DNA of 64,000 nucleotides, from positions 7,248,482 to 7,312,481 of the forward strand of contig NW_002060947.1 of assembly GCF_000150275.1 (NCBI RefSeq), in the 5' to 3' direction. The notes beneath the pieces were generated by a model. It did no database searches. It saw only the letters and a program-made list of their open reading frames with translations, and was not told where the DNA came from. The position numbers and the translations under genes were made by a program. Shown in pieces: positions 1 to 11,300 of the stretch (positions are counted from its first letter, which is position 1; each line of letters opens with the position of its first letter). This DNA is from Trichoplax adhaerens (taxonomy: Eukaryota; Placozoa; Uniplacotomia; Trichoplacea; Trichoplacidae).

Positions 1-88
1 AGATAATTCCAATGTTGTAGTATTACTGTATAAGACTAAATTGAAATCTCGTTGCTAAGGAGTAAACTAAAAGCTTAAGATGAATAGG

Positions 89-1507
89 CTACCTACTTTG
101 CGACTGAGCATTCAATGTACCCGATTCGTCTTCACTGGTAGTGCCAGATGTTGCGTTACTCCAAGGACTTCCGTCATCGAAAGGAGATACAGATGGGATA
201 GGGCGCATCGTATCCGATGGTGTCGGTGTTGAGGGTGGTGAACTGATTATCAAAGAATGAGAGAAACTGATATGTAATCTATCAGGCCGAGGAGTTTCAG
301 GATTTGGTGTTGGATCACTTTCATGATCTCCGCTTAAAATTTGACGGCATAATGCTAAATTGTTACCGCTCTGTTTAGTCAAAAAGTTCCAAAAATTAGT
401 GATTACGAAAGCAGTTCTTTGGATAACTTAATATGTTGTTTACAGATGACACAACTATGGGAACTAGTGCATAATATCAATTTTGCCTATTGCATTTTTG
501 CGGCTACATCAAGAATAATGTGAAAGACGAAGCAAGCGCCATTTTATCTAGGATTTCATGGTAGAAGGCGTCAGAACCAGTCAGCCATGCACTACAAAGT
601 ACTTACTATCGACTATATTTAGAGTATCGCTAAATGATTCTAATTCTAAAGTTATGTAGCAGCACAAATTGGCATTTATTGTTAATGCAGCATTCAAAAC
701 GTGTTTATGTATTCAACTTAAAAAGTTTCTGTCACTTGATATCGTTGTACACTCTTTTAAATATATAGTGTAACTACTATTTACAGCAAATCACTACGTA
801 ATAAAAACATATCATTCTGAAGTTCTATATATGCACATATGTAAGGCATAGGCTTCAATTTTATATCTCTATCATAACAAGAAGACGTTCGCTTTTTGTA
901 CTATTTCATCGTCATAAATATCTGCACCCAGGGAAAAATATTACAAAAGTATAAAAAGCAGCAATAACTTTTACAGGTTGCATGTCAATCTTGACACTCT
1001 GAAATAATTATTTAGTAATTAATCAGCATAACGACATCATGTCCGTCTGTCCACGACTAGACACGGTCCGATTGAGGACATAATCATTTGGGGGGCATCG
1101 TATCGCACGATACTGTGAAAGCCATACTAAACTATGGAAAGAAATCTTGCAATAATGAATTCTACGGCGCTTCGAGATTAGAGAAAAAAAGGGATTTTAC
1201 CATTTTACCATAGAGGAAATATTTTGAAAAGCAATCTTCAAGTATTCCTTCGTGTTTTTACTTTTAAGCTATATTAGTGCTTTTAATTTTATAGCCCAAA
1301 ACAACCAGACATGCTACTCGATACTACGTAGGCTCAACCGACTGACGTAAAAAATAAAAATAGCAGTTACACAAGGTTTAAGTTATTGATATTTACCTGC
1401 TCGTAACAGGCCAAAATCGTTGCTGGATCGACATTAGGAAATTCTTTAATTAGTTGATCGGTTGGGGACAACTCTATCTTCTCGTTTTGCGTATTCTCGC
1501 TCGCCAT
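89..1507 (-). CDS. CUE-domain protein (TAB2/TAB3-like N-terminus?), 3' part possibly outside window
   Basis: Two exons on the minus strand: 1397-1507 (start codon 1505-1507, 37 codons) and 89-370. The donor is CAG|GTAAAT and the acceptor ACTAAACAG|AGC; both are phase 0. The joined protein has, at residues 18-48, the pattern of a ubiquitin-binding CUE domain: an FPNVDP turn, then a helix ending CYEQ, then SGNNLALCRQIL. The remaining 80 residues are Pro/Ser/Thr-rich and look disordered. An N-terminal CUE followed by disorder is the layout of the TAK1-binding adaptors TAB2/TAB3. Their coiled coil and NZF finger would have to lie left of the window. The exon either stops at 89-91 or is spliced just before that, because GTAGGT and GTAGCC donor-like sequences precede the stop. 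The CUE call is fairly safe; the TAB2/3 assignment is inference. Confidence 0.62.
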
Positions 1508-4500
1508 GAAAATAATGTTAATTCAAACAGCACTGTAGTAAACCACAGGACACGAATGGCGTTTGCCCTATATAAGTTATATTCATTATCTCAGTAAAGG
1601 TGATAACTCAACATGAGTTGTATGACTGAAGCAGTTGATACTGGAAATTGGAACTGCTAATCGATTCCATTTTGGTAGCTATTATTGTAGTGGTCAATAT
1701 GCATAGCTAGAGATTTATACTCTATTGCATAGAGCATGAGAAAACATGATTTTGTGACATTCCATGGTTAAACGTATGTGAAATGAGCATGTTTATAAAG
1801 TTGTTTTGCTCTTACCTGTGAGTAAATGTTAACACAGCACAAGTGCACTTTGGGTCAGAAAGAGAAGTTGGGAAATTATTCTATATTCACGTTACCACTG
1901 CAACAAGTTAGTGGTAGGAGTATGACGGTGTTCAACCAGGCTACTGAAATAGATTGAGGACAAACAGTCTTATGATTGCACGACAGCAAGATCAGTGAGC
2001 CTATATAATAGCAAAAAATTCACTTGATTAAAAAACGGTGCTATAGAGTCTATTGGGCAGCTGAAGACACTACTGCTTGTGGTGGTGAAAGTAACGTTCA
2101 ACATGTTTCTACGGCGTTATGGCGTTATAGAATAGTAAGAACAAACTCAAAGCAGTCGATACAATCGTCAAGAAAGTTTCAAAAGGCGAGCAAACAGATA
2201 TGACAGTTTGCTATCATGGAACTCACAGTCAGACCATGCATACAAGGAGAGATGACTAACGTTGTATCATAATACTATCAATACGTATGTTTTTGCATCT
2301 CGTAGTGGTATTTTCCAACCCTGTTACTGAATTGCATACTGTCCACTAAAGCAAGTACATTTAGCCGTACCTTCCAATTGACTTTGTCGAGACAACAGAT
2401 AATCCTTGTCGGCAATTTCTTGCAAGAAATTTCAAGGCCCAACTAGTAGAATAAACGCTTGTCCCTAGCTGTAGACGACCACCTTCTCCACACTGATTAA
2501 TTGATTAAATTATCGATTGAATCATTTATTGAAAAGATTTCCGTGGCTAGTTACAAAAATAAAATCCAATTGCCTACACTACTATGACCCAATTGAGATT
2601 GCTTACGGCATAAAACGGGATAATACTGTCAAAAAGTGGAAGACCAGCAATGGGATAGTCTTGAATATAGTACTGTAATTGGGATTTTTTTTCAATAACA
2701 AGTGTAAATTTTTCTTTGAAACTCTTTGAAAGTGCAGCTTTTCCTTGTTCACTGCTGGCCCCGAATGGCTATTGTGTTTTTGCTTGTGACGATCGACGGA
2801 GATTGTGTTTGGTGGTACGTACACTTGTACAATGTATAGTACGACGATTTGACCACGTCCAGCACCGTATCACGTGACTACTGTTGAGTACGACAGTACA
2901 GCATTGCACAATGTACTGTTACTGCACGTCTCGTTTGCGTTCGGTTGTACAGTATGACGCTTCAACCACGTACTACAGTACTAGTATGACGTGAGTCACG
3001 TGACTGCGACACTACAGTACAGTATGGCACAGTGCATCTCGTTTTGGATGACGGCGGTACTGGTTGTACAGTATAGTACTGTAAGTGGGTCAGAGATTCA
3101 ATTGTACAGTACTGTAGTGCCGGTTGGGTGGGTTGACAGTTGATCTGGGCTGTGACGTGCGGTCATTTTTCAGCCACTTTTTGATAACCTTTCCTTCTAG
3201 AGTGCTATACACTGTACACTGTACTGTACAGTGGAATCTACGCATTGTACTGTACTGTGGAACAAATACCTTGTAATGATGACATCATGCGTAAAAATAG
3301 CTACTAGAAGTTCCACGTTTAAATAACGGAATACTCCTGCAAATAGCATGCTCGATGGATTTGCATTACCCTAAGAAAACTTTAAAAAATGATAAATACG
3401 AGCGACAGGCCATTGTTTATACAATAGCATAGGAGTATTGTATGGCTGCTCAAATTATGACAAATATACATATTTTACTGCAGTAGAATGTAACGATCTT
3501 ATCATAGCTTGTCCCGCAGCCCAACTCTTTCCATGATGAATAACTCTACCTATTGCGCTATGAATTCCATAAGCATCAAGTGATTTTGTACCCATGCCGT
3601 TTACATGGGCTATCTTTCGAGTTATCATCCAATGGTACGCCGTAGTAGCAATTTACAAATGAGATACCACATTGGAATGAAAGTTAAATTGATTCACGCT
3701 GTGTAATACTCCTAATTCATTACTACAGTACTGTGTTGCCAGCTAGCTTAGCACGCGCACTAGCAGACCGGCTTACATCTCGCACATAGCATCATATAAT
3801 CATACTGAGATTCGATTTATTTAAGGCTTTATTGATGTCTATGGAACAAATGTATTGCTTTATTCTAATGCTACAGTATAACTGTATAACAAATACCGCT
3901 ATAGGATCAATACTTGGACAGTTTCCTCATACATACAATAGTACGATATTGTTTGCAATCGAGGTAATGGCGGGTGGATGCAAGTATGTAACTCTACGAC
4001 TACAGTGTTGCATACTAACATCAATAGGGGACAATTTCTCGACAGAAAGCTCACGCTCAAGACAGCATCATTACATTACATTAAAACAGCGACTAGAGCA
4101 TAGCCGCTACATTTACTCATACGAGTCATTACCGAAAGATTGTAAATACCTTAAACCATACGAATGTTGCATATTGTACAAATGAATACGTATATTCGCG
4201 TATAATCCTACATGAAAATATTCCTTTTGGAGGTGTCAGTACAACCCATGCTAATAAATTTTCATTGTCAATAGAAGAAGATTCGGTATACTGTACTAGT
4301 TAGAAAATTTATCTATACAATTTTTACTCTATTCTTTCCTAAATTACTATACGTACATTATCTTGCACAGATTTTTAGTCTAATGAAAACGTAAAATAAG
4401 CGTATCAATAAAAGATATCAAAGTGTTTTTAATCCATTTTGTACACATATCTTGTATAATATTTATGCCTTAAATAATTTTCAAATGATACAGTAGGATC

Positions 4501-4792
4501 ATATCTTATAAATGATCCATTCCGGCGCTAATTAGAGATTAATTGATCTTGTAATCACTGTAGAAAAGTACATTGTATGCCTTTATGAGTTGATTCTCCT
4601 GCAAAAGAAAAGCGTTAGGGTCACCTAAAATATTAACCCGAGCGATTAAGTTACATCGATTATAATGAAACTTACCCAATAGAGGTATTTATAGGTTATA
4701 GAACGATCGCAAAGTTATTTCGTGATTTTCCTGTTCTTACATTGGTTTTAGGGAAACTACATTCATAATAGGATCGATCATAACGGTGACTA
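1508..4792. other. Intergenic region, no gene recognised
   Basis: This lies between the 5' end of the CUE-domain gene and the 3' end of the Bmt2-like gene, both on the minus strand. It contains the TGTAC palindrome island at 2815-3265. The longest open frame, 117 codons at 3832-4185 (+), has no recognisable motif and a composition expected by chance in AT-rich DNA. I see no RNA gene here. Confidence 0.6.
2815..3265. repeat. Island of self-complementary TGTAC/CAGTAC motifs
   Basis: Dense, irregular runs of the palindromic words GTAC, TGTACA, AGTACT and TACAGTA, interspersed with CGTG/CACG words. The sequence is not a simple tandem array. The unit is its own reverse complement, so the island has no orientation and could form many hairpins. 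The same sequence type recurs in four other intergenic gaps of the window. Confidence 0.8.
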
Positions 4793-6331
4793 TTAAACTT
4801 TTGAATTAAACTTGTAGAAAATGAAATACCTGCTACATTTCGGGTTTTCAACTTGTAGTTGAAATACTTTATAGCTTAACTTTCGGCTAGAATGGCTAAA
4901 TAAATTGATAAATCCCAAAGATTCGAATATCTGATGTAGCAATTTATCATCTAAATATCTTGAATTGGTCACACACGCTACAGGGACAATAAACTGGACC
5001 AAAATAATCCGCCAATGTATTAGAACCAAATCATGTTATGTTGTGATATTTATGTTGAAATTACAGATAACAGTTATAATATTGTACTACTATAAAAAAA
5101 ATAAATTTGACAGAATAACTAGAATTCAATTTAAAGATCTTACAAAGACATAGCCACCGAGCCTGCACAGTTTACGGCACTTTTTTAACATATTTCCTAG
5201 TAAGATTTCAAATGTTAAACAGGAATGATCATATACCCATCATAATGTTTAATAGTTAGGTACTAACAAGGGACAAACAATCTTTCTAAAATCTCACTTA
5301 AAAGTAATCTGTTGGATACCTCTTTCTGCAGCATTACCAATAAAATTTATAACCAGGCTTAGTATAATCACCTCGAATTTCTTACTTTCCTAAATGTTAT
5401 AACATTGAGTCATGAATGGCTTAGTGATTGTTGTATGAATAGTAGAGGTCAGTACTAAGTTTCTGTAGTAACACTGTAGAGTTAAACGAAGATGTTACTC
5501 TAATGCTGCAATCAATTACAAAGGTTAGGAAATCTATTAGAAATTTAATTGTTATACTGGCATTAAAAATCACCGTAAATGTTAGGAAATCAGCTTTCTG
5601 AACAGACTGATCACAGGGATTTATGTCAATGGCTGTGCAGTCTATCCAAGACTTTTGATTAACATAATTATCTTGCAAAGCACCAACATCGAGCAGCTTT
5701 AGACGTTCGTCCTGATGATAAATTAATAGTTCATTGTAATCAAACAATGTAGTAGCCAAGAAAAGAAGATGCATGATGCAATGTAAAGTAATCTCATCGC
5801 TAGTTTATATTCACAGCATTGTTATATATTGACCTTTGTAGATGGACGTATTGTTAGTTTATTCATTTGCTTTAGAATCCATTTAGAGGTATTTTGTTGG
5901 CCGTGGTGTTCTTCTCCTAATTTTGAGGCAGTCTGATAGGCCTGAAATCCGCCACACTAATAGTATTAATGGCATAGTAAGGACGAAGTGAGTCAATGAA
6001 TATGAGCTGCATCAATGATAAACCAGTAAACAAGGTCCCAAATTTGTTGGTAAATCATTATCAACATATTTAAAAACAATATAATTTGAAATCGTTCATC
6101 CAATGAATATAGCACCGGCAATAATTGCCTACTGGATACAAAGTAAGGCTAGTCAATATAGCAGCATTAAACCAGTTAAGTAGAACTACCTCAATAAGCG
6201 TTTTCTTCAGATCGCTCAACTTCGTTCTTTGCTCTGCGCTACTGATGCTGGTATCGCTCTTGACTTTATCCATCATTTTCATTAAATTATGAATTTTTGA
6301 TATTAACTGGCCATCTTTTCGAATTTGGTAG
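4793..6331 (-). CDS. BMT2: Bmt2-type 25S/28S rRNA adenine-N1 methyltransferase (BMT2/SAMTOR family)
   Basis: Six exons on the minus strand: about 6190-6331, 5834-5956, 5574-5711, 5320-5389, 5144-5196 and 4793-4993 (stop). Phases join cleanly to give 241 residues after the unresolved 5' exon. Motifs in order: a basic helix ending LKKTLIE; GGFQAYQTAS and NTSKWI; the SAM-binding loop LLDVGAL with acidic partner TAIDIN; QKADFL; the strand VIILSLVINF followed by NAAERGNMLKK; GGYVF; and the C-terminal signature VACVTNSRY. In yeast, Bmt2 methylates N1 of an adenine in 25S rRNA. The vertebrate relative SAMTOR is a SAM sensor for mTORC1. The CVTNSRY signature points to the enzyme-type branch. The start is uncertain: an in-frame ATG lies at 6280-6282, and a possible tiny upstream exon at 6498-6514 would join in phase. 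Confidence 0.88.
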
Positions 6332-6681
6332 CTAAGAGAATGGTAAACAATAGAATAGCTTAGCTATTACAACATTATACTGCAAATTTATTAATTTGTT
6401 TTTCTACAAATCAAGAACTGAAACAATCATAACATTGAGATTTTGTAAAGATTCAATTGGCCAATACTCCGTTCTGTACAGTACAGATACTGTACACTTG
6501 TGCAGTGAAGTCATTTTATTGACTTTATTTTTCCAAATTCTCTCACGAGCTAATGAGAAAACTTGAGCATGCTGCAGTCAGGTCCATACAAAGCAGTTGC
6601 ATTTACTCTACTGGTAGAGTGAAGTACTACCAAAGCAGTTAGTAAACGAAGGGATAATTTCTGTACAGAAATACCTATATT

Positions 6682-6788
6682 AATCACTATTTAATCAGGG
6701 ACTACTAAAAGGAGAGACATCACCAATTTGCTCTTGAACGGTCGATTTCTGTCTCTCTCTTATAGAGTAATCCCTGATTTAATAATCA
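6682..6788. repeat. Imperfect inverted repeat, about 40-bp arms (MITE-like hairpin)
   Basis: The left arm (6682-6720, around ATTTAATCAGGGA) is matched in reverse complement by the right arm (6748-6788, around TCCCTGATTTAATAA). Pairing extends with a few mismatches through the GAGAGACA / TGTCTCTC part. The spacer is about 28 nt. The whole is about 107 bp and has no open frame. It could be a small foldback element or the remnant of a non-autonomous transposon. Confidence 0.55.
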
Positions 6789-7089
6789 TGCTGATAGACC
6801 AAGCGTTGCTGTAAGGCAGTAGACTACTAGCTAGCATATCAACTATGCGAATGGAACCATTGCAGCTGCACAATTCCGCAATGAGGTATCTGCATCAACT
6901 CCTGCATCACCATATCAGGCCAATAGTACAAGAGCTCAAAAAAAGGTCATAACCAACCTAGATTCGGTAATAGGTCTTGCATTCTTTTTCTTTTTTCTCT
7001 TTTTCCATTTCTTCTTCTTATTATTGGTAGTATCCATGGCTGGTGCTTTCATCCACACCTTCAACCACGAAATCAGGCTGACGTTATTT

Positions 7090-7330
7090 GGCTCTACAGT
7101 ACAGTACTTTGATGTAATCATCGAGTAGTCTTAGTACTGTAGACTGTAGACTGTTGGCCGTACTGCACAGTGTACTGTACAGTACAGCACTTACAATGCA
7201 TAGTACCGTATTGTAGAGTGCACTGTACTCTACTGTGCTGTACAGTGTACAGTGTACAGTACAGTCAATGAACTCAGATATACTGTACACTGTACACTGT
7301 ACCAGAATGTGTACTGAACACTGGAAAGTA
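7090..7330. repeat. TGTAC palindrome island
   Basis: A second island of interleaved CAGTACAGT, TGTACAGTGTACA and ACTGTACACTGT words, of the same type as at 2815-3265. Any ORF read through it is a Tyr/Cys/Ser/Thr/Val low-complexity peptide on both strands, which marks it as non-coding. Confidence 0.8.
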
Positions 7331-8032
7331 GAGTAGGCCCATAAAAATCGATCTACTGTACTGTCTGTATTGCGTTACTGTGCTATATTTTAAGCCAGTA
7401 ACGCAAAAGAACATCGATCTGTCAATGCTCCAAAAGCAATACATAAAAATGAAAAGAAATCAGGCAAATAGAATAAAGTGATTACGACAACAGAACTAAA
7501 ACAACGGTCCCACAATTACCTACTACAGTTACAGTCTAGTATATTGCAGTAATTGCACCGAGGGTTGCACCAGGGGCTACTCAAAATTCCACTCTAGAGG
7601 CAGAGGTGAAATCTTACGTTTTGGACTGACGGACATCAGTCTGAACAGGCTCTAGTTCTGACAATACTCATCTGCTATTAAAGGTATCTAGAAATTGATG
7701 ACACTGTTCCGAGCGCAGCACTCACTAGAGATCTGCCAGGGATTACTCGAGTAGTCTCTGGATCAGCTGACGATTACTAAATAAAGCTGAAAGATATTCT
7801 TAGTGCATGGAGTAGGAGAATAAGAAGACTTTGACTTTCTATCATAGCAGCCTTCATTAAAGAATGGCGAGATCTTAGTGTACACTGTACAGTATCAAGT
7901 GTACACTATTGTATCAGTATCAACACAGCGAATAAACCAAGACAGAGAAAAGCACCCTGAGTTCGCAATCGAGCTAAATATAAATGGTGATAGGTTGCCA
8001 TAGCGACCAAGACAATATTGATTGTTCTCAGA

Positions 8033-8242
8033 ATGGATCGGCGAACATGGCTAGAGATGAGCTCGAACAACGTTGATTTTAATATGGATAACTATCGAGA
8101 AGTTGAGGAGGATATAGGTGAGCGTATATTAAAGGCTGATGATCCCATTTATATTGATAGAGAATCACTATCATCAGTCATTATACTTGCAGTCAGTAAA
8201 GCAAAACGTGAAGGGCAAAATCTTCCAACTCTGATAAGATAA
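8033..8242 (+). CDS. Small acidic hypothetical protein (69 aa), uncertain
   Basis: An intronless frame from ATG 8033 to TAA 8242, 103 bp ahead of the ARL13B start codon. The product is not low-complexity. It has an acidic N-terminal half (NYREVEEDIGERI) and a C-terminal amphipathic stretch ending in a basic KAKREGQNLP tail. An AATAAA-like word follows within about 45 bp. I do not recognise the family and see no signal peptide or membrane segment. The ORF could be a real short gene, an upstream ORF in the ARL13B transcript or chance. A CTCAG just before the ATG resembles a splice acceptor. Confidence 0.35.
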   Translation: MDRRTWLEMSSNNVDFNMDNYREVEEDIGERILKADDPIYIDRESLSSVIILAVSKAKREGQNLPTLIR

Positions 8243-8344
8243 TATTATTATAGAATATCATCATCAAGCTGGTTGGCTAATTATCGAATAAAGTAATCCT
8301 GATAGTAGTCTACTTGAGAGGTAAACACCGCAATCGCTAAACCT

Positions 8345-11300
8345 ATGCCAAAGACAGCGATGACAGAAATTTTTACAAGTTGTTTGCCGTGCCTTGGTAG
8401 GAGTAATGGATCCAATAAGAAAAGGTAAGGCGCAATAGATGATCGCTATTTAAAATCATCGAAGGAATGGAACAATACTGCCGTTGACAAACTGACGCTA
8501 TACTTTTACCATCATATCATACTAAATTAAGCCTACATGATCATATCCACTTGATGAGTATAGCAGCATCCAAATAAATAAATTATCCGAGTGAATAGAT
8601 GATACTTCTTTCACAAATGGTTATCTTATAAATTGGACAATATCCTCTTTGGATAATATATTCATTACTGCAGTGATACTCTTTCAAAGCTAATGTTACG
8701 ATTAATATTGCCATCATTTCTAGTGAAATCACTCTGCTAACGGTAGGACTAGATGGTGCTGGTAAATCAACTATTCTACGATGCTTGCAAGGAGGTATGT
8801 GTGTGATCGTATATTTTTGGCAAATTCAAATATACATAAAAGGCGTACACTTTTACATGTCTACTTGATTTCAATAATGTAAAATTATCTATTCTACTTT
8901 AGTAATAAGATATTTAATTCTGTACCCAGTTTTAAATTGATTTGAAATTGAATCGGAAAAGAGGCTATATCAAAATTACTTTTTTTGAAGCACGTATCTA
9001 TTTATCATGTCATTGCTATCAACATAATTGCGTAGTGCATCGATGTCGAGGTGGAATATGCGATAGTGCTGTAGTAAATAGCACGAGAAAGTATGTCTTA
9101 AATTAGATTATTTTTATGTATACATCCCTGGCTATTAATTAAGATAGAGTAACAATACGTTATGAGACGGTATGCGACATCGATGATTGGTAATAAGAAG
9201 ATGAAAGGAATACAGCTATATCATAAGTATATAAAAACTGTCTTTCCCACGATCGCATTGTTGAGCAGTAAAATTAGATGAAACTACAATGTTTCCATTA
9301 ACACTATAAATCGTTGATTTGGATTTAGACATTTTGCTATCAAGAAGAGCGTGATAGCTTTCATCTGATATAAATGAAAGTCATGCGAAATAAACTCCCA
9401 TAGACTAGTGTCCTGTTATACATATTTTTAGAATGTCAGCATAGAAACAATTTAATTTCGATCGTATCATTACAAATAGACCTGTAATCTCTATTCTCAA
9501 GCAGTAGATTTTTCGTGACTGCCGCATGATATTTATCAGTTAATAAACAGAAATTGTTATTATTTAGCACATCATCTTATTTTTTTATGTTTAAAATTAT
9601 TCTTTAGAAAGCATTGAAGGAGTTTCTACCACAGTAGGATTTAATAACTTTTCACTGCAATTGTATGGACGTAAAATTATAACTTATGACGTCGGCGGTG
9701 GGCCGAGAATTCGTGGTATCTGGAAGAATTACTATCATGATGTAAGTAAATCAATTTATTTTCAGAACTTTATTGGCTAGTAAAGCAGTAATTGATAAAA
9801 AGCTTAAAAAAAGCATATATTTACTGTAGAATTAATCTATATTTATTACTAGAGAAAAAAATCTGAAGGTAAATACGTACTAGCGACTCAATTTTTTTGT
9901 CATTTACGACCAAAACGTTTATATAATGCTATTAATACAGTACAATCGACTGTAATATATTGTTATAGAGATAAATAGCGTTTTTATTTCTTATAATTAT
10001 ATATTCTAGGTTCATGGTATCATTTATGTAGTCGATGCAAGTGATCATAACAAATTAGAAGAAAATCTAGAAGTACTAGAAGAAGTTGTCAAACATGATA
10101 AATCAAAAGGAAAACCCATCTTGGTGTTAGCTAATAAACAAGATATACCCAATGCTATAGACAAGGAAAGATTAGTCAAACAGCTACAACTTCATTCGTT
10201 ACTAACAAATAACCAAAATCCATATCGAGTGGTGAGTCAAAATCTCCTCGCATTTCTAGCTTTATATCGATGCTCTTTACAAAATTGTGTGCAGTTTTTG
10301 TAATGAATTCATTAATGGCAAACTTTAAACTAGAATTTTCCGAAATTGCAACTTAATAAAGATTACCGTAATGTTTTTGTTGTATGAAGATTGATTTCCG
10401 TTGCTCTTGCAGGGCTATAGAAATAATTACGTTTTTCATATCCATATTATGATTTTACCGCTATTGTACCGTAGGCAGTCATCGCATTCTAAATCTTTTA
10501 TTGTAAATATCTATTGCAATAATATCCAATAGCAAAATTTACTGTTTTAATATGAAGAAGTGTGTTCCGGTTATTGATGTCAGACTTGAAAGAGTGTATA
10601 GATTGTCGGTTTATTGTCAAATTAATATAGAGTCTAACATATTCTAATCGTCTATAGATGAGTTGATCATCAAACTCTGCTATACATTACTATACTGCAA
10701 ACCAGATGGAGTAGAAGTAGCCTAGAGAATAAATGATATACATGATACAATAGCTTTCATATTGTAGCAAGTTTTTACGTAATGCATATATTAACACTTA
10801 GTCTTTGCGATATTATTATAATTTCGCTTATTTATATTCAAGATCGCACTTGCTGTAAAATTGATTTTTGGAAATTTAGTCTACACCTTATTAATAAGTA
10901 TTTAGAAAAATTCAATTGAAACAACTCCTTTCGCCATGTTAGTATGTGGCATCAGTGAAATGTTAAAAAATACGCTGATAGTTTACTCATTCGGTCTAAA
11001 TTCACGTACTTTCCTCTATCCCTTTTCCAAAACAAATTTCTAGGAAGGATGTATAGCTCATAAGGGAACTGGATCTAAGACGGATAAATCTATTAAAATA
11101 GGTAAGTACTATTACAGCCAACATCATTTACTACTAATATCCTATAAGGAAGAAAAGGGAAAGTTACAGTAGTGGACAAAAGAGACTGATAGTGCAGCTG
11201 TTATCTGCCAATTAATTTAATAATCTATGGTATTAGTTGAGGATAAATTAAAAGTCTATAACGTACTGTGAGTACGCTTGCTCTGTCTTTAAATGCTGTT

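Larger units (their letters stand above)
6332..8032. other. Intergenic region with palindromic repeats
   Basis: This gap lies between the Bmt2-like gene (5' end, minus strand) and the small plus-strand ORF before ARL13B. It contains an imperfect inverted repeat (6682-6788), a TGTAC island (7090-7330) and a short echo of it at 7875-7905. A possible first exon of the Bmt2-like gene lies at 6498-6514. No other coding exon was recognised. The Lys-rich and Tyr/Cys-rich open frames around 6936-7290 are low-complexity artefacts. Confidence 0.55.

Noticed and set aside
3832-4185. 117-codon plus-strand ORF
   Set aside because: No motif, Cys/Tyr-rich AT-driven composition, no supporting neighbouring exons; the length is within chance for this base composition.
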